Under the pieces are notes generated by a model that ran no database searches, had not been told where the DNA came from, and was given only the letters and a program-made list of their open reading frames with translations. The translations under genes and the position numbers were made by a program. From assembly GCA_034769895.1 (NCBI GenBank), contig CM068367.1, positions 117,536,573-117,600,572 of the forward strand: DNA of 64,000 bases. The letters run 5' to 3'. Below are positions 11,959 through 22,440 of the stretch, one piece after another. Position 1 is the stretch's first letter; each line of letters starts with the position of its first letter. Source of the DNA: Magicicada septendecula. Lineage: Eukaryota > Arthropoda > Insecta > Hemiptera > Cicadidae.

Positions 11959-12043
11959 ATTAACAGCATTAGACCACGGCCTAATAACCCGGCAAGGAAT
12001 AACGACTTTAACAGAGCTGACGCCGGCCGTGAGAGTCAATTAT

Positions 12044-12544
12044 GGAATAATGAGTTGCGTGTCCTCTGAAGAGCTAGAACATGAGACGAGCATAGGTGAA
12101 CAAGTACTATAGAAGCAGCAAACAAAAACACTACATACTTGCAGAACAAAATAATTATTTTTGTGGTAACCGTGACTCTAACTGTTAAGCGATTTTAGAA
12201 ATTAGATTCCAGTTTACAAGTGTAAATGAAAAACTTGTATATGAAACTTTATTCCACTGAGATTCAAGTCTCACAGATAAATGTTACCATGGCCTGAAAA
12301 ATGCTCTTCCTAATCAACATGTAACTTACTCGTTTATAACTATTCTCTACCATCTGCAAGTATCAGACTGTACGCACTAAACCACTCTAAACTTAGTTTA
12401 TATATTTTAATGATTTTTCACTATCTTTAATGCCGAAATTTAGAAGTCGTGATAGTCGATAACATAATCATTGTACACGGCACACACCATGATGTTTGTA
12501 CTGGTTTATTTAAAGCAACCAAAGTGCTTTTATTTACAATAAAT
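12044..12544. other. Unassigned stretch
   Basis: Nothing recognised. Confidence 0.4.
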
Positions 12545-12625
12545 ATTCAAGTGAAACGAACTCAATGGGAATGCAATTAACGCATGAAACGACCAGGATG
12601 AGTTAATTAACGCTATACGAATTTC
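12545..12625 (+). repeat. Dispersed repeat D5, copy 1
   Basis: This shares agtgaaacgaa, gcaattaac and gaatttc with 46190-46290 over about 80 bp. Short, and not assigned to a family. Confidence 0.5.
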
Positions 12626-12844
12626 GACTGCACGACCATACAAACTTACACTTTATTTCGCTCCCTGTTTTTATATTTCTAATTAAATAAACACGTTCAA
12701 TCGCCATAATTAGTTCTGCATCAAAGTCGCTTAATTTCGTGGTCGTTTATGTTATAATTAATGTAACGTATACACTATCGCTGTATATATGTTCTGTTAG
12801 GAAATAAATGAAACAATACTGTTTTGAAATCATACGTTTAGAAA

Positions 12845-12950
12845 AAATTAAACAAATTAAAATATTGATTGAAATCAATAAATATTGATATAAATATTTA
12901 TTGAAATCAATAAATCAATTAAAATTAATCAATATTTTAATTTTTAGAAA
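12845..12950. repeat. AT-rich imperfect palindrome
   Basis: attaaaatattgattgaaat near 12857 is mirrored by attaatcaatattttaat near 12926, with repeated attgaaatcaataaat words between. It could form a long AT hairpin. No coding content. Confidence 0.6.
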
Positions 12951-13440
12951 TCACATCATTCTTATCGTCTATCATTAAGCATTAGGCCTATGATCTGTTA
13001 CGCCCTCTAGCCGTGACATACAAACATTACAAGAGCGCCAAAGAGAAACCAGTCTACATTTAACAAAAAAATGTCACAAGTTGTACTGTTAACAAAACAT
13101 TTAGACGCACAATTAAAAAAAAATGATATTTGGTTTAATAATATGCACTAATTATTTTACAAATACTTTAAGTTGATATTTCAATTGAAGAGTTTCCGTT
13201 TCTATGTAGTTCAAAACTTTCAGAACTATTTTCGTAAAAATTAAATGTTAATAAACATAATATTATTTATGAAATTATAAAATATTTCTCTGTTGATCTG
13301 TTAAGTCAGTGCGTTTTTTACTAGACTCGAATATTATTTATTCGATCTTATATAAAATATAATAGGTGGCTCCCAAATGTTTGCTACACATTAAGTTGAT
13401 TCTGACATGACACAAAGGCTAAGTGATTGAAACGCAAATG
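12951..13440. other. Unassigned AT-rich stretch
   Basis: Nothing recognised. Confidence 0.4.
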
Positions 13441-13650
13441 AGGTGTCACAGGATTTGAAAGAGGGAAAGGAGTTATTGCAAGAAATGGAATCTAAGAAGA
13501 TTAAATTTACTTGATACATCCTAGGCATCTGAACGGCTAGACCTCACAAAAGAGAAGACGACCTAGGAAACCTTAGTAGGAATATGTCGAGACAACAATT
13601 GCATGCGACGAGTTATCTCCAAATAAAAAGAGCAAAAGATTTCAGAAGGA
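13441..13650 (+). pseudogene. LINE C-terminal remnant, paired with 18390-18560
   Basis: The nucleotide block around cctcacaaaagagaagacg resembles cttacaaaagaaaagacgat near 18481. In one frame it reads QKKRRRPRKPLVGICRDN, typical of the GRPRKxW tail of insect non-LTR elements. Only the tail survives. Confidence 0.4.
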
Positions 13651-13856
13651 ATGGTTGCCCATTACATTACCTACTGTAAATATGGCAGAAGTGATGAATC
13701 CTTCTACAAATGATGCGATAAGTGATGCGCTGTCTATAAGCGACAAATTAAAACAAGAGCGAATGGCAATAGAACAGTTGTGTTCATTACTTTTGGATGG
13801 GAAAATAATCCACCAAACCAAAATGATTATCTACTTTGCCATCTTTGAAAGTATAT

Positions 13857-13886
13857 AGGTTAGGTTACGTTACGTTAGGTTAGGTT
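13857..13886. repeat. Short TTAGG-type telomere-like tract
   Basis: Six pentamers: TAGGT, TAGGT, TACGT, TACGT, TAGGT, TAGGT. TTAGG is the usual arthropod telomere repeat, and short interstitial tracts are common in insect genomes. At this length it is no evidence of a chromosome end. Confidence 0.8.
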
Positions 13887-13889
13887 AAA

Positions 13890-14985
13890 TAGCTCTGAAA
13901 CTTGAGAGATAAATTAAAGAAATTCCCGAAGATTCCAAGGAGTGGAAATGGACTTCTGAAGAAGGCATTGTAGGCTGTCCTGGTTCCAGTGCATAAAAAG
14001 ATAATACATACGGAAGCAACTTCGTGTTGAGAAAACAAAGTAAGACGCTGTAAACAGAAAGCACCTAGTATGGGATGGCAACGTGGAGCATATGCCTGAT
14101 GTGATGACCGTTGGCCAAGGAAGTTGTTACACTGGGTTCCCGTTAGACGATGGAAACGGGGTAGATCCAAGATGAGGAGCTGTGCGAGACGAAGGGCATG
14201 TCCGTCGCCCGATCTTGTGTCGCGTCCCGAGCTTCTTATAGATCTCCCGCCGCGGGGACCGTAATCACTGGATTTATAGATGTGGCCTGCTACCAACCGT
14301 AGTGTATCAAATAGACAAGTCTAATTGAGCGTGAGGGTTCGCCGAGGTCGAGCCCAAATCATCTAGCACAGGCGGGTTTTAACCGAGGGCGCTAATTAGA
14401 GGATTGCCCTGGAAGCGGCGGTAAAACTGTCTGGAAAGTGTCCGTGTAATAGCGTTCATGGAAGGACACGCAGGTATTCTCGGATGATCTTGCTAGAAGT
14501 TAAATAGTTGCCCGTTAAACATGCCCAGCGCAGTTCTCGGTCCAGTAGAAACTGGAGCTTACGGTTATAGGTTTTGGCCAACTAGCCCCATACAGGGATC
14601 GCGTAGGTAACCATCGGCGCCACCTAAGTGGTCACAGAATTGCTGCAAACTAAGGGTCGGAGCTGGTACAGATGACTGGGAGTTTTGCGGGCTACGTGCT
14701 CGGAGTGTAGGTGCGGGAAAGAAGTGTAGATCCAGGAGATTGTGACAGAGGACATACGCCAACAGCAACGTGGTGATAGGAAACAGAAGCCTGTGATGTG
14801 TAGGATACGAGAAACGGCACAGTAGTAGCTGTAGGTCTACAAACACTCACATGTGGATGGGTGGATGATGGTTGCAGCATTGAGATGTTACCTTTACATG
14901 ATGACTGTGGTGATGCGTCTTATTTGGAAAAATTTCTTCTCTTACATATATTCATGACATTTACCCTTACACATGCACAAGGGAC
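13890..14985. other. GC-richer block of unknown nature
   Basis: Between about 14000 and 14880 the base composition is clearly more GC-rich than its surroundings, and open frames appear on the minus strand (13880-14296, 14565-14846). None shows a recognisable domain, and codon content looks like shadow reading. It may be an unclassified transposon or an unrecognised exon region. No terminal repeats were found. Confidence 0.4.
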
Positions 14986-15040
14986 ATACATAGACCAACC
15001 AAAAACATATCCGTATGCAAAAGCCCAGACGTAAACGCAT
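14986..15040 (+). repeat. Dispersed repeat D4, copy 1, left part
   Basis: atgcaaaagcc, cagacgta and acgcat match 62331-62370. The copy is cut by the hAT element and resumes at 16747. Confidence 0.7.
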
Positions 15041-15394
15041 CCGTCACCCAGTGGCGGCTCGTGACTTAAGAGGCTGGAGGGCGCGGCCTTTAGGCTTCTT
15101 AATTATTTATCAATATAAATAGTTAACGCACAATGGGAATGCCGCCAATATTTGATCACATAATTCATTAATAAAATAAGAATAGTAACACGTCCAGCAT
15201 GCAACGGTTATTTAAAAATTTGATCTCACCTCAAATATTGTGATCTCTTGTAGAGAGTCAGCAGCTTTATTAATAAACATAACTACAAACTATCGAAAGT
15301 GTTCACAAAAATGTCTATGCTGTTTCCACAAAAAAGTAATATACTATATTTACATTATATTATTTTTATGATACCTACACTTTAAAAAGACCAT

Positions 15395-15595
15395 TTATTT
15401 ATATACAAAGTCCATTCGCCTTTCCTTTAAATTAACGAACTTTCTAGCATCAAAGTCTTTCATTTCTTTAACAAGTTCCTTGTTGATAGATAACATCGCA
15501 AGGGTATTCAGTCTATCGTTTTTCATTGTATTTCTCAAGAAAGTCTTTAGTCTTTTCAGAGTCGAAAAGCAGCGCTCAGGTTCGGCAGTTGTCAT
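15395..15595 (-). pseudogene. hAT transposase C-terminal dimerisation domain
   Basis: The 66-residue frame begins MTTAEPERCFSTLKRLKTFL and continues RNTMKNDRLNTLAMLSI. The A-E-R-x-F-S-x-L-K-R-x-K-T-x-L-R...R-L-x-x-L-A-M-L-S-I pattern is the hAT dimerisation region (Pfam Dimer_Tnp_hAT), in particular the type found in ZMYM1-like insect transposases. It is the extreme C-terminus of a protein usually above 600 residues. The rest of the catalytic domain (15620-15940) is broken. Confidence 0.85.
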
Positions 15596-15946
15596 GGGGG
15601 TAGTTATGACAATTTTAGAAGTATCAACACTTCTTTGAAAACTGACGTAAGATTGTTTTCTTCTATAAAGTTAAGAAGTTTTATTGCGCCTTTAATATTA
15701 TAATCATGCCGTCTGTATAATAGTTCCAATTCACTCCCGAGTTTGTTGTCTTGTAAGAAAGGTTAATGCCGAATCACTAGCTTGAATTTTTCTTCCGGAA
15801 AGTTTGTAGAAAAAAGTGGAAATAAGTCATTGGACATCAATGAAGCTGCTTCTAGGTGACCCGTGTAAGTAAATCTATCTTTTACGTGAGTTATAATGAT
15901 GTCACGTACTTCTTTTGCATCCCCTATTCTAGTGCTGAATCCAACA

Positions 15947-16174
15947 TTATTGGATCACCATTGTCTCTGGGAGACAATAAAATACATGGAAAACAGAACA
16001 AAGATTTCTGAACGTCGCAGCCACCCAGATCCAGTCATTTTTTTTGTATGCATCTTTTGAAAGCAGTAGCCATCTGAAAACACGATTCCCACTTTTCTTA
16101 TTTTCTGTTTGCATCATGCAGAATTCAGGAGTTGGCCTACCTAATGACTTTAGTTCAATTTTTTGATCTTGCAA
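15947..16174 (-). pseudogene. hAT transposase N-terminal TTF-type fragment
   Basis: The frame contains LKSLGRPTPEFCMMQTENKK, then WIWVAATFRNLCSVFHVFYC, laid out like the TTF-type zinc finger of ZMYM1/hAT proteins (W-x-x-x-C...L-F-C-F-x-C). Cysteine positions are partly lost and the frame is followed by a stop where the catalytic domain should continue. The position between the hAT termini supports the call. Confidence 0.6.
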
Positions 16175-16746
16175 AAGTTATTGCTTTAAGGGCCTGCACT
16201 GAATGTTAAAATGTTGGATTAAATGTTAAAACAAAACCTAATAATTCGACACTACAGTATTTCCCTAAATTATTCGTGAAGCTATTAAAAAAACACACAC
16301 AAACTCAAAACCTAAATCTAAACAAATGCCCGCACTCAATTAACCAAGCCAGAGGTACTATGAACACTAAAAAGAGCAAATCTCATTTTATTATCAATAA
16401 TCTGCGATTAGTTGTACTGAGTGAATCACGCCACGTTCTGATAAACGTGGCGCGGAAGCCGGCGCGCCGAGCGAACGTCTAAATGCCGTATTTAAGCTTA
16501 CAACTTCGTTCAACTTTGGATAGAGTGGGGGAATTGAGAAATGGCGCGATAGTCAGAGCGCCGTAATGCATGCTGTTCCGAAAACATTTCTGCTATTATC
16601 TAATACAAAAATATTTTGTTGTCCGAAGTATTAAAGAAATATGTAATGACTTTCCATAAGTAGTGATAATGGATTATTTAATGATATGATTTAATCTGGG
16701 GGTGCGCGCCTTAACGCCCTAAGAATGAACCGCCCCTGCCGTCACC

Positions 16747-16940
16747 GTATTGTGTGCGGTATACAACGATGCCAGCAGTAATTTCGCTGAATATTGAGCT
16801 TTGTGTCCTCAGCCAGTATTGTGTTGCTTTCTCGCCGCAGTAAAACCACTACCTGCTGTGCTCGTAAACATGCATAGCATACGTTATCTGCAGTCCATTC
16901 TGTCGCTTCCCGTTTTTTGCTTTCACCTTAAAAAAACATT
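16747..16940 (+). repeat. Dispersed repeat D4, copy 1, right part
   Basis: This resumes the repeat cut by the hAT: cgtattgtgt, agcagtaa, cagtattgtgttgc, gcagtaaaac, gtgctgtgctcgtaaaca and ttttcacctt (or tttcacctt) all have counterparts at 62384-62575. No coding domain. The shared order over about 240 bp shows a real interspersed family, possibly a SINE or LTR fragment. Confidence 0.75.
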
Positions 16941-17051
16941 TCCTATTAACCTAATTGTATTCTGAACAAATTCACATAGGCCAGCTTAATCTTTTATCAA
17001 TGTTTCATGCTTATGTATTTATCTACGTGTGTGTAAGAATCAGAGGTTGGT

Positions 17052-17080
17052 TAGAGAGAGAGAAAGAGAGAGAGAGAGAA
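17052..17080. repeat. GA microsatellite
   Basis: Simple (GA)n run with one AAA interruption. Confidence 0.95.
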
Positions 17081-17394
17081 GTGTAGGATATCGGGTTTCT
17101 TAACGTTATGAAAACAATTGAATGAGAAGAATGCGACTTGCGTGCATGGCTTCCACACGAAAAGAAGGAAACAGTCGTCCATCTAAATTCTACAAACGCT
17201 CTAAAGATATCAACGTTAATCGTGCGTCAATGTATTATAGTAATTTATAAGAGGAAAGTACAATACTAAAATATGTAATGGCAGAAGTAATAAATAAGTT
17301 AATTTAAACAACTTAATATAATAGCAAACCGTAAACTCTATCACAGAAGCATAAATAAAGAATAAATGCTAAAATAAATAATAGATGCCTCAGA

Positions 17395-17720
17395 AGAACG
17401 AAGGCAAATCAAGAAGGTATAGAATTAAAAATTAGATGTATAGAAAACAACTTACGGTTAGCCACGTAAAATGAAAACCAATAAAAGGGTAAACTTGATG
17501 GTTTGGATATGTATAGGCCTATACATATATCGGATGGCAGGGGAAGAATTTATTACAAGAAGAGTACATAAAAAAGTATGACGACCAAAATCAAATGCAA
17601 GCAATGAGAACAGGATTAGACATAAGAATCTGAGAAGAAAGCCATCAAATGAGAAGGATTTAATGAATTACTGCACGAGATAAAGAAACGAAACCAGAAA
17701 TGTAAAATAATAGATGAATT
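17395..17720 (+). pseudogene. Probable LINE C-terminal remnant
   Basis: Frames give MVWICIGLYIYRMAGEEF, then RRVHKKV and RPKSNASNENRIRHKNLRRK, resembling the WxGHVxRM...RP basic tail of non-LTR elements. It has several stops and no catalytic motif. A weak call. Confidence 0.35.
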
Positions 17721-18385
17721 ACAGGTATTTCATTCTTACAAGAATATGAAGAATATTCAACTTTATTATGATTTTATTCCGTAAAGATGCTTTGTGCTGC
17801 TGAAAGGAAAGTTATGTTTTATATTTAAAAAATTACACAATTCTTGTACCACATTTTACGGTAAACTAAAATATTGGCATAATAACGTAACGGCTAAAGA
17901 ATTAATACTGTAGGTTTATTAAGCTTAATTGTATCAATTTGAACGCATAAATTATCCAAAAACTCTGCATTCCAAATTCTCAGATAGTGCAGGCATTTTA
18001 TGAGAAGACGTGATAAATAATATGGAAAAATAATAAATGAGGAGGAAGAGGTAAAAGCGAAGAATCCTTGAGAAGTTCCCCAAAAGGTTGGGTAAACGAA
18101 TAACGCAGCTGATCTGTTACCGTTTAAACGGACTGATCTTCGAAGTCTAACATATAGATTGAAAAAAAGAACAAGATAACACCTTGATTACTATATCCCT
18201 AACTAAACATTAAGAGTAAAGACAAAGACAGGAGGAGAGTGGCTAGAATAGAGAGAAAGTGATAGGTTAGATCGTTTGGAACACAGGAGGAAAAGATTAA
18301 ATCGACGCCGTAATATTGTTGGGGCCGAAAGTGATAATAAACTAGGTAGACGTTAACTGTATTAAGTTGCAAAAACGAAGCTATA
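17721..18385. other. Unassigned stretch
   Basis: Nothing recognised. Confidence 0.4.
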
Positions 18386-18570
18386 AGAAAGTATAGGAAA
18401 AAATTACAGGACGTAAAATTTATATGATATACGTATTATAGGGCACAAAGACATTATCAAAAACATTCTGGAGAGGTAAGTCTTACAAAAGAAAAGACGA
18501 TGAAAATCTAGGAAATCTTGATTGGAGTGTGCCAAGAACGGATATTGAAATTTTCGCCCGGAAAGAGCAT
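18386..18570 (+). pseudogene. LINE C-terminal remnant
   Basis: In one frame the sequence reads KVLQKKRR, then KSRKS and LECAKN after a stop. It shares a nucleotide block with 13530-13600, so both come from one LINE family. Only the basic tail is left. Overlapping open frames on both strands have no independent support. Confidence 0.45.
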
Positions 18571-20190
18571 CAAAAATCAGAAGCGCGTGGCTGCACGGCT
18601 TGCAGCGCACTGTGTAGTCTTCGGACCACGGTGACGATACATTCTCTGTACTTTGCTTACTATTACATGCATTTACTCGACTTACGATGGGTTCAGTCTC
18701 GCCTAAATTTTGAGTAGAGCGTAACTAGCGCGCAGGTAAGTGGCATCATTGTACAACAGTTAAATTGAGAGATACATATTTCGTTGATGTATGAAGTAAA
18801 TGTATGAATTTCAAACCAGGTTCATCCCAAAAATGTAAATTTTCAGTAGAGGTAAAAAAATAATATCTCAAAAAGGTGAAATGATAGAGAATCAAGATTT
18901 TATTAATATAATACTGTGTGTCACGCCACTTCAATACCGAAATTACTTAATTACTTATAAATATTTACTAATAATCAAATACTGGAGAAAGTATTTTGGA
19001 TGTATCCGATTTTGAAACCTACTTTCGTTTTATCTGGTTTGGTAACAAACTAAGGAGCCTTTGGTTACAAAATAGAAATTTTATTTACAATTTTTGTACA
19101 AAATATTCAAATTTCAATTAGTCAAAATAGGCCCTATATTAAAAAACATTTGTATGACTTTAGGTGGATAAATCTGAAAATTCCTCCGTCTTTCACATTC
19201 TGTGGTTCATCATTTTCTCCGGCTGTAACACTGTTTAGTTCATGTTTTTATAAAAATGTTTTATAAAACATTTTCTACCTCTAATTCTCTGCAGATTTCT
19301 CCAAAATATTTCTTAGTTAAATCAATAAACCCGTAAATATTTTTTAATTATTTACTCTTTTTTAATAATTATGATTGACAGATTGAAATATTTAATAACT
19401 TTCCAAGGTTTGCGTATACTTCTGAACGACTTTACTTCAGTACGGTAAACCAACTCATCTTGTAGTGAACTATTACCTCCTTTTTCTTTTTTGAAGGAAC
19501 CTTACAGTCGGTGTGAAATGGAAGTCCCATTTCCAGATGGTAACCATGCCTCCTAATGGAACTACAGTTCCTATAGTCCCATAGTCACCGAAAAGTTCAA
19601 AATAAACAGTGGAATCAGTAGCCATAATCTCAGGTAAATTGTTAGGTATATGAACAACAGTGAGCTGTTATAGACGGTCATATGAGGCTAATGGGTGTAT
19701 CTGGTTTTTAAACTAACCATCAAACTCCAATTTGCTTTTGCAGCTTCTGAAGTTGACAGCACATGTAGATGGTAATAAGATTTAAGCAACAACAAAAATT
19801 GGGAATGGGAAAAAAGTGCATGTTTTAAAACTAGACGACGATAAAAGACGACTTCTCATCTTACATTCAGTTCATAGCTGTCCATTTCTGTATAAATCGA
19901 TACTTTGCGTTACAACCACCGACCTGAATTCCATAACCTGCTAACGCGACAGCTCATTAACGTCGTACACACTAAGATATTGGAATTTCCGCTAACATGA
20001 CAATGAGCTGCGTAAAGTAGCCTCGCTCTTTCCTGCGCGTCCAACAAAATGCATTAACAAAAGGATGCTGTTAAAAACATCAATGGGGGTAAATCGAGAA
20101 GATAAAAAATGTGTAATAAAGAAAAATGGGAAATAATAAGAGACAAATACACAATATAGGTAAGACATAAATATACAAATTAGATGTAAA
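18571..20190. other. Unassigned AT-rich stretch
   Basis: No recognisable gene. A local self-complementary word ttttataaaa-type (about 19250-19270) is simple AT sequence. Confidence 0.4.
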
Positions 20191-20400
20191 CATATAATGT
20201 AAGGAATGTGTAAAGAATGCAAAAAGATAGGCTCCCGAAAACAATTAACGGTATGGATACCGCGAGGGAAAGACCGAGAAGAAACTGGAGTAAGGAAGTT
20301 GTGAAATAATTGCAAGAGAAGGGACTACAAGAGGATGTATGGCTGGATGAGATGGGTGACGGTTAATAATTAATTTTAAGGCGGCCTAGTGTACATCATG
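20191..20400 (+). pseudogene. LINE C-terminal remnant
   Basis: The frame QKDRLPKTINGMDTARERPR, then RNWSKEVVK and LQEKGLQEDVW matches the layout of a LINE tail: (x)DRLPKxI, (G)xRxRxRPRxNWxxxV, then EExGLxxD. It ends with stops near 20365. No RT core. Family not assigned. Confidence 0.55.
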
Positions 20401-20802
20401 AACTAATATGATGATGAATATTTATCGAGATTTTAGTATTTAGAATAGTGAAAACAAAATACGTGCTAGAAGTAATAATGGATTAATAAAGACTACAGAT
20501 TCAACACATTTAAAAAACATACCAAGATTCAGAAAAGGGGGAACCCGCAGAGACGTTACATTTTCTTAAGCAGCTAATAGAAAAGAAGAGAATTTAATTT
20601 TGAGGCACATACTGTCTTTATTGTCTGCGATATAGGGCAGCGAGCTTCGTTATGTCCTACTCTCTATGCGGAACACCTGGTACAAGTGATTCAGTCGCTA
20701 ACACCATCTCCGTAGGCGTTCACTCATTTTTATTGAACGATATGCATAGAGCATAGGAATTGTTTTTTCCTGGATTTTGTTGTCCATGACGTGTCCGTTG
20801 TT
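20401..20802. other. Unassigned stretch
   Basis: Nothing recognised. Confidence 0.4.
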
Positions 20803-20924
20803 ATTAATTAACTATGTAAAATACTACTGACTCGGAACACAAATTATTATCGATAAAAATGATAAATTTTTACCTTATGGCCTAAGCTAGCGTATGGACA
20901 GAGGCTGCCGCTAGGAGCGCTGTC

Positions 20925-21205
20925 CATCCGCTAGGAGCAATTGTTAGATTTATCAACCATCTCATAGAGACCACTCATGCACAAACATGAACAGTAAAAT
21001 AGAAATCCTGCACACGCACAGAGAAGGCCGAAAACTAGACACTCTTGACGAACTAAAACTATGGAAACACACAAAAACGCATAGAAACAACATCCTAAAC
21101 GAACAGACACAATTTAAATCGCACGTACTATTTGAACATTTTATACAACAACGATCTTTTGAACGACGGCGCCATCACCAAAAGCAGGACGGACAGCGCT
21201 CCTAG
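20925..21205 (+). pseudogene. PLE protein, C-terminal tail only
   Basis: The frame contains KIEILHTHREGRKLDTLDEL, then KLWKHTKTHRNNILNEQTQF and KSHVLFEHF, ending at a stop at 21203. The pattern (ILH...G...LxxLExxxIYK...ILNxQxxFxSxxLF) is what follows the GIY-YIG nuclease in PLE proteins; the other PLE copy here shows the same order (NALEEFEIYSAYANPRS, then VLNDQLNFVSN). The RT and GIY-YIG domains are absent. It could be misread as a small host gene, but the motif and adjacent ribozyme argue against that. Confidence 0.7.
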
Positions 21206-21210
21206 CGGCA

Positions 21211-21250
21211 GCCTCTGACGAAGCTCTAACAAGCGAAAGCTAGCTTAGGC
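21211..21250 (+). ncRNA. Hammerhead ribozyme downstream of PLE-2 tail
   Basis: Stem I GCCT (21211-21214) with AGGC (21247-21250); core CTGACGA (21215-21221); extra A (21222); stem II GCT/AGC with a 6-nt loop (21223-21234); GAAA (21235-21238); then an 8-base palindrome AGCTAGCT (21238-21245) as loopless stem III, and T (21246) at the cleavage site. All conserved core positions are present. The self-complementary stem III means that two molecules would assemble. Confidence 0.8.
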
Positions 21251-21325
21251 CATAAGGTAAAAATTTATCATTTTTATCAATAATAATTTGTTTTCCGAGT
21301 CAATAGTATTCATATAGTTAATTTT

Positions 21326-22440
21326 TTTTTATCTAAAAGTAAAGTAACATAACATCATTTACAATACTTTAGTTTGTTAAAACCTAATTGTTTTTGAGCA
21401 TTCGCCTGTTCTTTACTGGTCTCTATTCGACCATAGGCGAACTCCCTACATACACCTGGCGGTAGATGTGTTCACTGAAAGGCCCCATATGTGACCTACC
21501 AAACACCAAGCTAGAAAGTTATAGTATCATGTTGGTTTACAATCACTTCACGTTATCAAAGATTATATTACGAAAACATTGGCATGATATACGGAATAAA
21601 TTAACGATTAGGAAAAATTCGTTTGAATCAATTATTGGGCGGAGCCTGATGAGCGTGCATCCATGACGCGGTGCACAACTTAGACCGCGAACTCCTCCGA
21701 AACTACTCAACCGAATGTTATAACATTTTGCATACAACTCCGGACTGTATTGTAGAGTGCACACATGTAATTTTTATTTCTCTAAATTATTTGGTTCCAA
21801 ACATGTTACTATTTTTTTTAATCTTAGCTTAAACGTGTGAGAGGAAGAGAGATAGAGATATCGTGATCCAGCTACGGCGCTCTGTCTCACTCGCACTTAC
21901 GGGGCGCTAGGCGACCCACCGGTCACCGACCGATTTCGGCGCTCGCGTTCCGGTGCGTGTGCGGCTTCCACCGCCCGCGCTGGCTGTCGCTCGATAAGAT
22001 AAGATTTTGCTGTATATAGGCCTACTTTGTATTCGTGTCTCACACGTGTTTAATTCAAACAGTAGTAGAGCATTGTTCTCTGGTGTAGCCAGATGTAAGG
22101 ATTGGATTTAAGTGTTGAACAAGTGTCAATTTTTAGACGAGAATCTACGTAGTCGCTGATTCAACTGCAACTTTCCATTACATATTGCAACGAATCACAG
22201 TTCAGGTAAATGTTAATCCAAATTCCATTAAAATTATTATTCTTATACTTCTTATTCTATTTTCCAAATTCTATTAAAATTGTTATTCTTATAATTCTTA
22301 TTCAATTTTGTGCTTTTTATTTAAGTACTTTTTTCTGTTATACGCATATTCTATACATTCTTATTCATCACTTTATATCCACGTAATATTTATAGTATAC
22401 CTCGAGGAGAAGAGGTCGTTTAACTACAAATCAAAGACGG
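21326..22440. other. Unassigned; CpG-rich block with a possible promoter
   Basis: 21850-22000 is GC- and CpG-rich and is followed by a TATA-like word at 22013-22018 and a possible splice donor, cag/gtaaat, at about 22203-22210, 230 bp before the Helitron-like reading frame. It could be the upstream region of that element. Low confidence; no transcript evidence. Confidence 0.3.

Larger units (their letters stand above)
11708..12043. repeat. F1 foldback repeat, copy c (best kept)
   Basis: Inverted arms at about 11708-11843 and 11878-12014 enclose a short centre. The outer ends read gttattattccttgccgggc and its complement gcccggcaaggaataacg. The tail acgccggccgtgagag follows the right arm. Each arm holds a hammerhead core with fully paired stem I, so a transcript of either strand carries one. 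There is no transposase or RT frame. The resemblance of the ribozyme to those in the PLE copies of this window suggests a non-autonomous PLE relative rather than an ordinary MITE. Confidence 0.8.
15041..16746 (-). mobile_element. hAT DNA transposon, internally deleted (15049-16738)
   Basis: The termini CAGTGGCGG (15049) and CCGCCCCTG (ending 16738) are inverted hAT-type ends, and the 8-bp duplication CCGTCACC flanks the element at 15041-15048 and 16739-16746. Eight-base target duplications are diagnostic of hAT transposases. Total length 1690 bp. The minus strand keeps two transposase pieces, an N-terminal TTF/ZMYM-like zinc-finger fragment and the C-terminal dimerisation domain; the RNase-H core between them is mostly missing. 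It is inserted in repeat D4. Non-autonomous now. Confidence 0.9.
20803..21325 (+). mobile_element. Penelope-like element fragment in a foldback (PLE-2)
   Basis: Inverted arms 20803-20905 and about 21180-21325 share gactcgga, aaattattat, gataaatttttaccttatgg and cctaagctagc. Between them lies the C-terminal tail of a PLE protein. The right arm holds a complete hammerhead six bases after the stop codon; the left arm keeps the stem I and stem III words but has lost the catalytic core. A PLE 3' end with an inverted terminal copy and a hammerhead is the layout known for Penelope pseudo-LTRs. Confidence 0.75.

Noticed and set aside
13880-14296. A 138-residue minus-strand frame in the GC-rich block.
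   Set aside because: No domain, no splice context, and neighbouring frames are equally open; it looks compositional. Kept only as an unclassified block.
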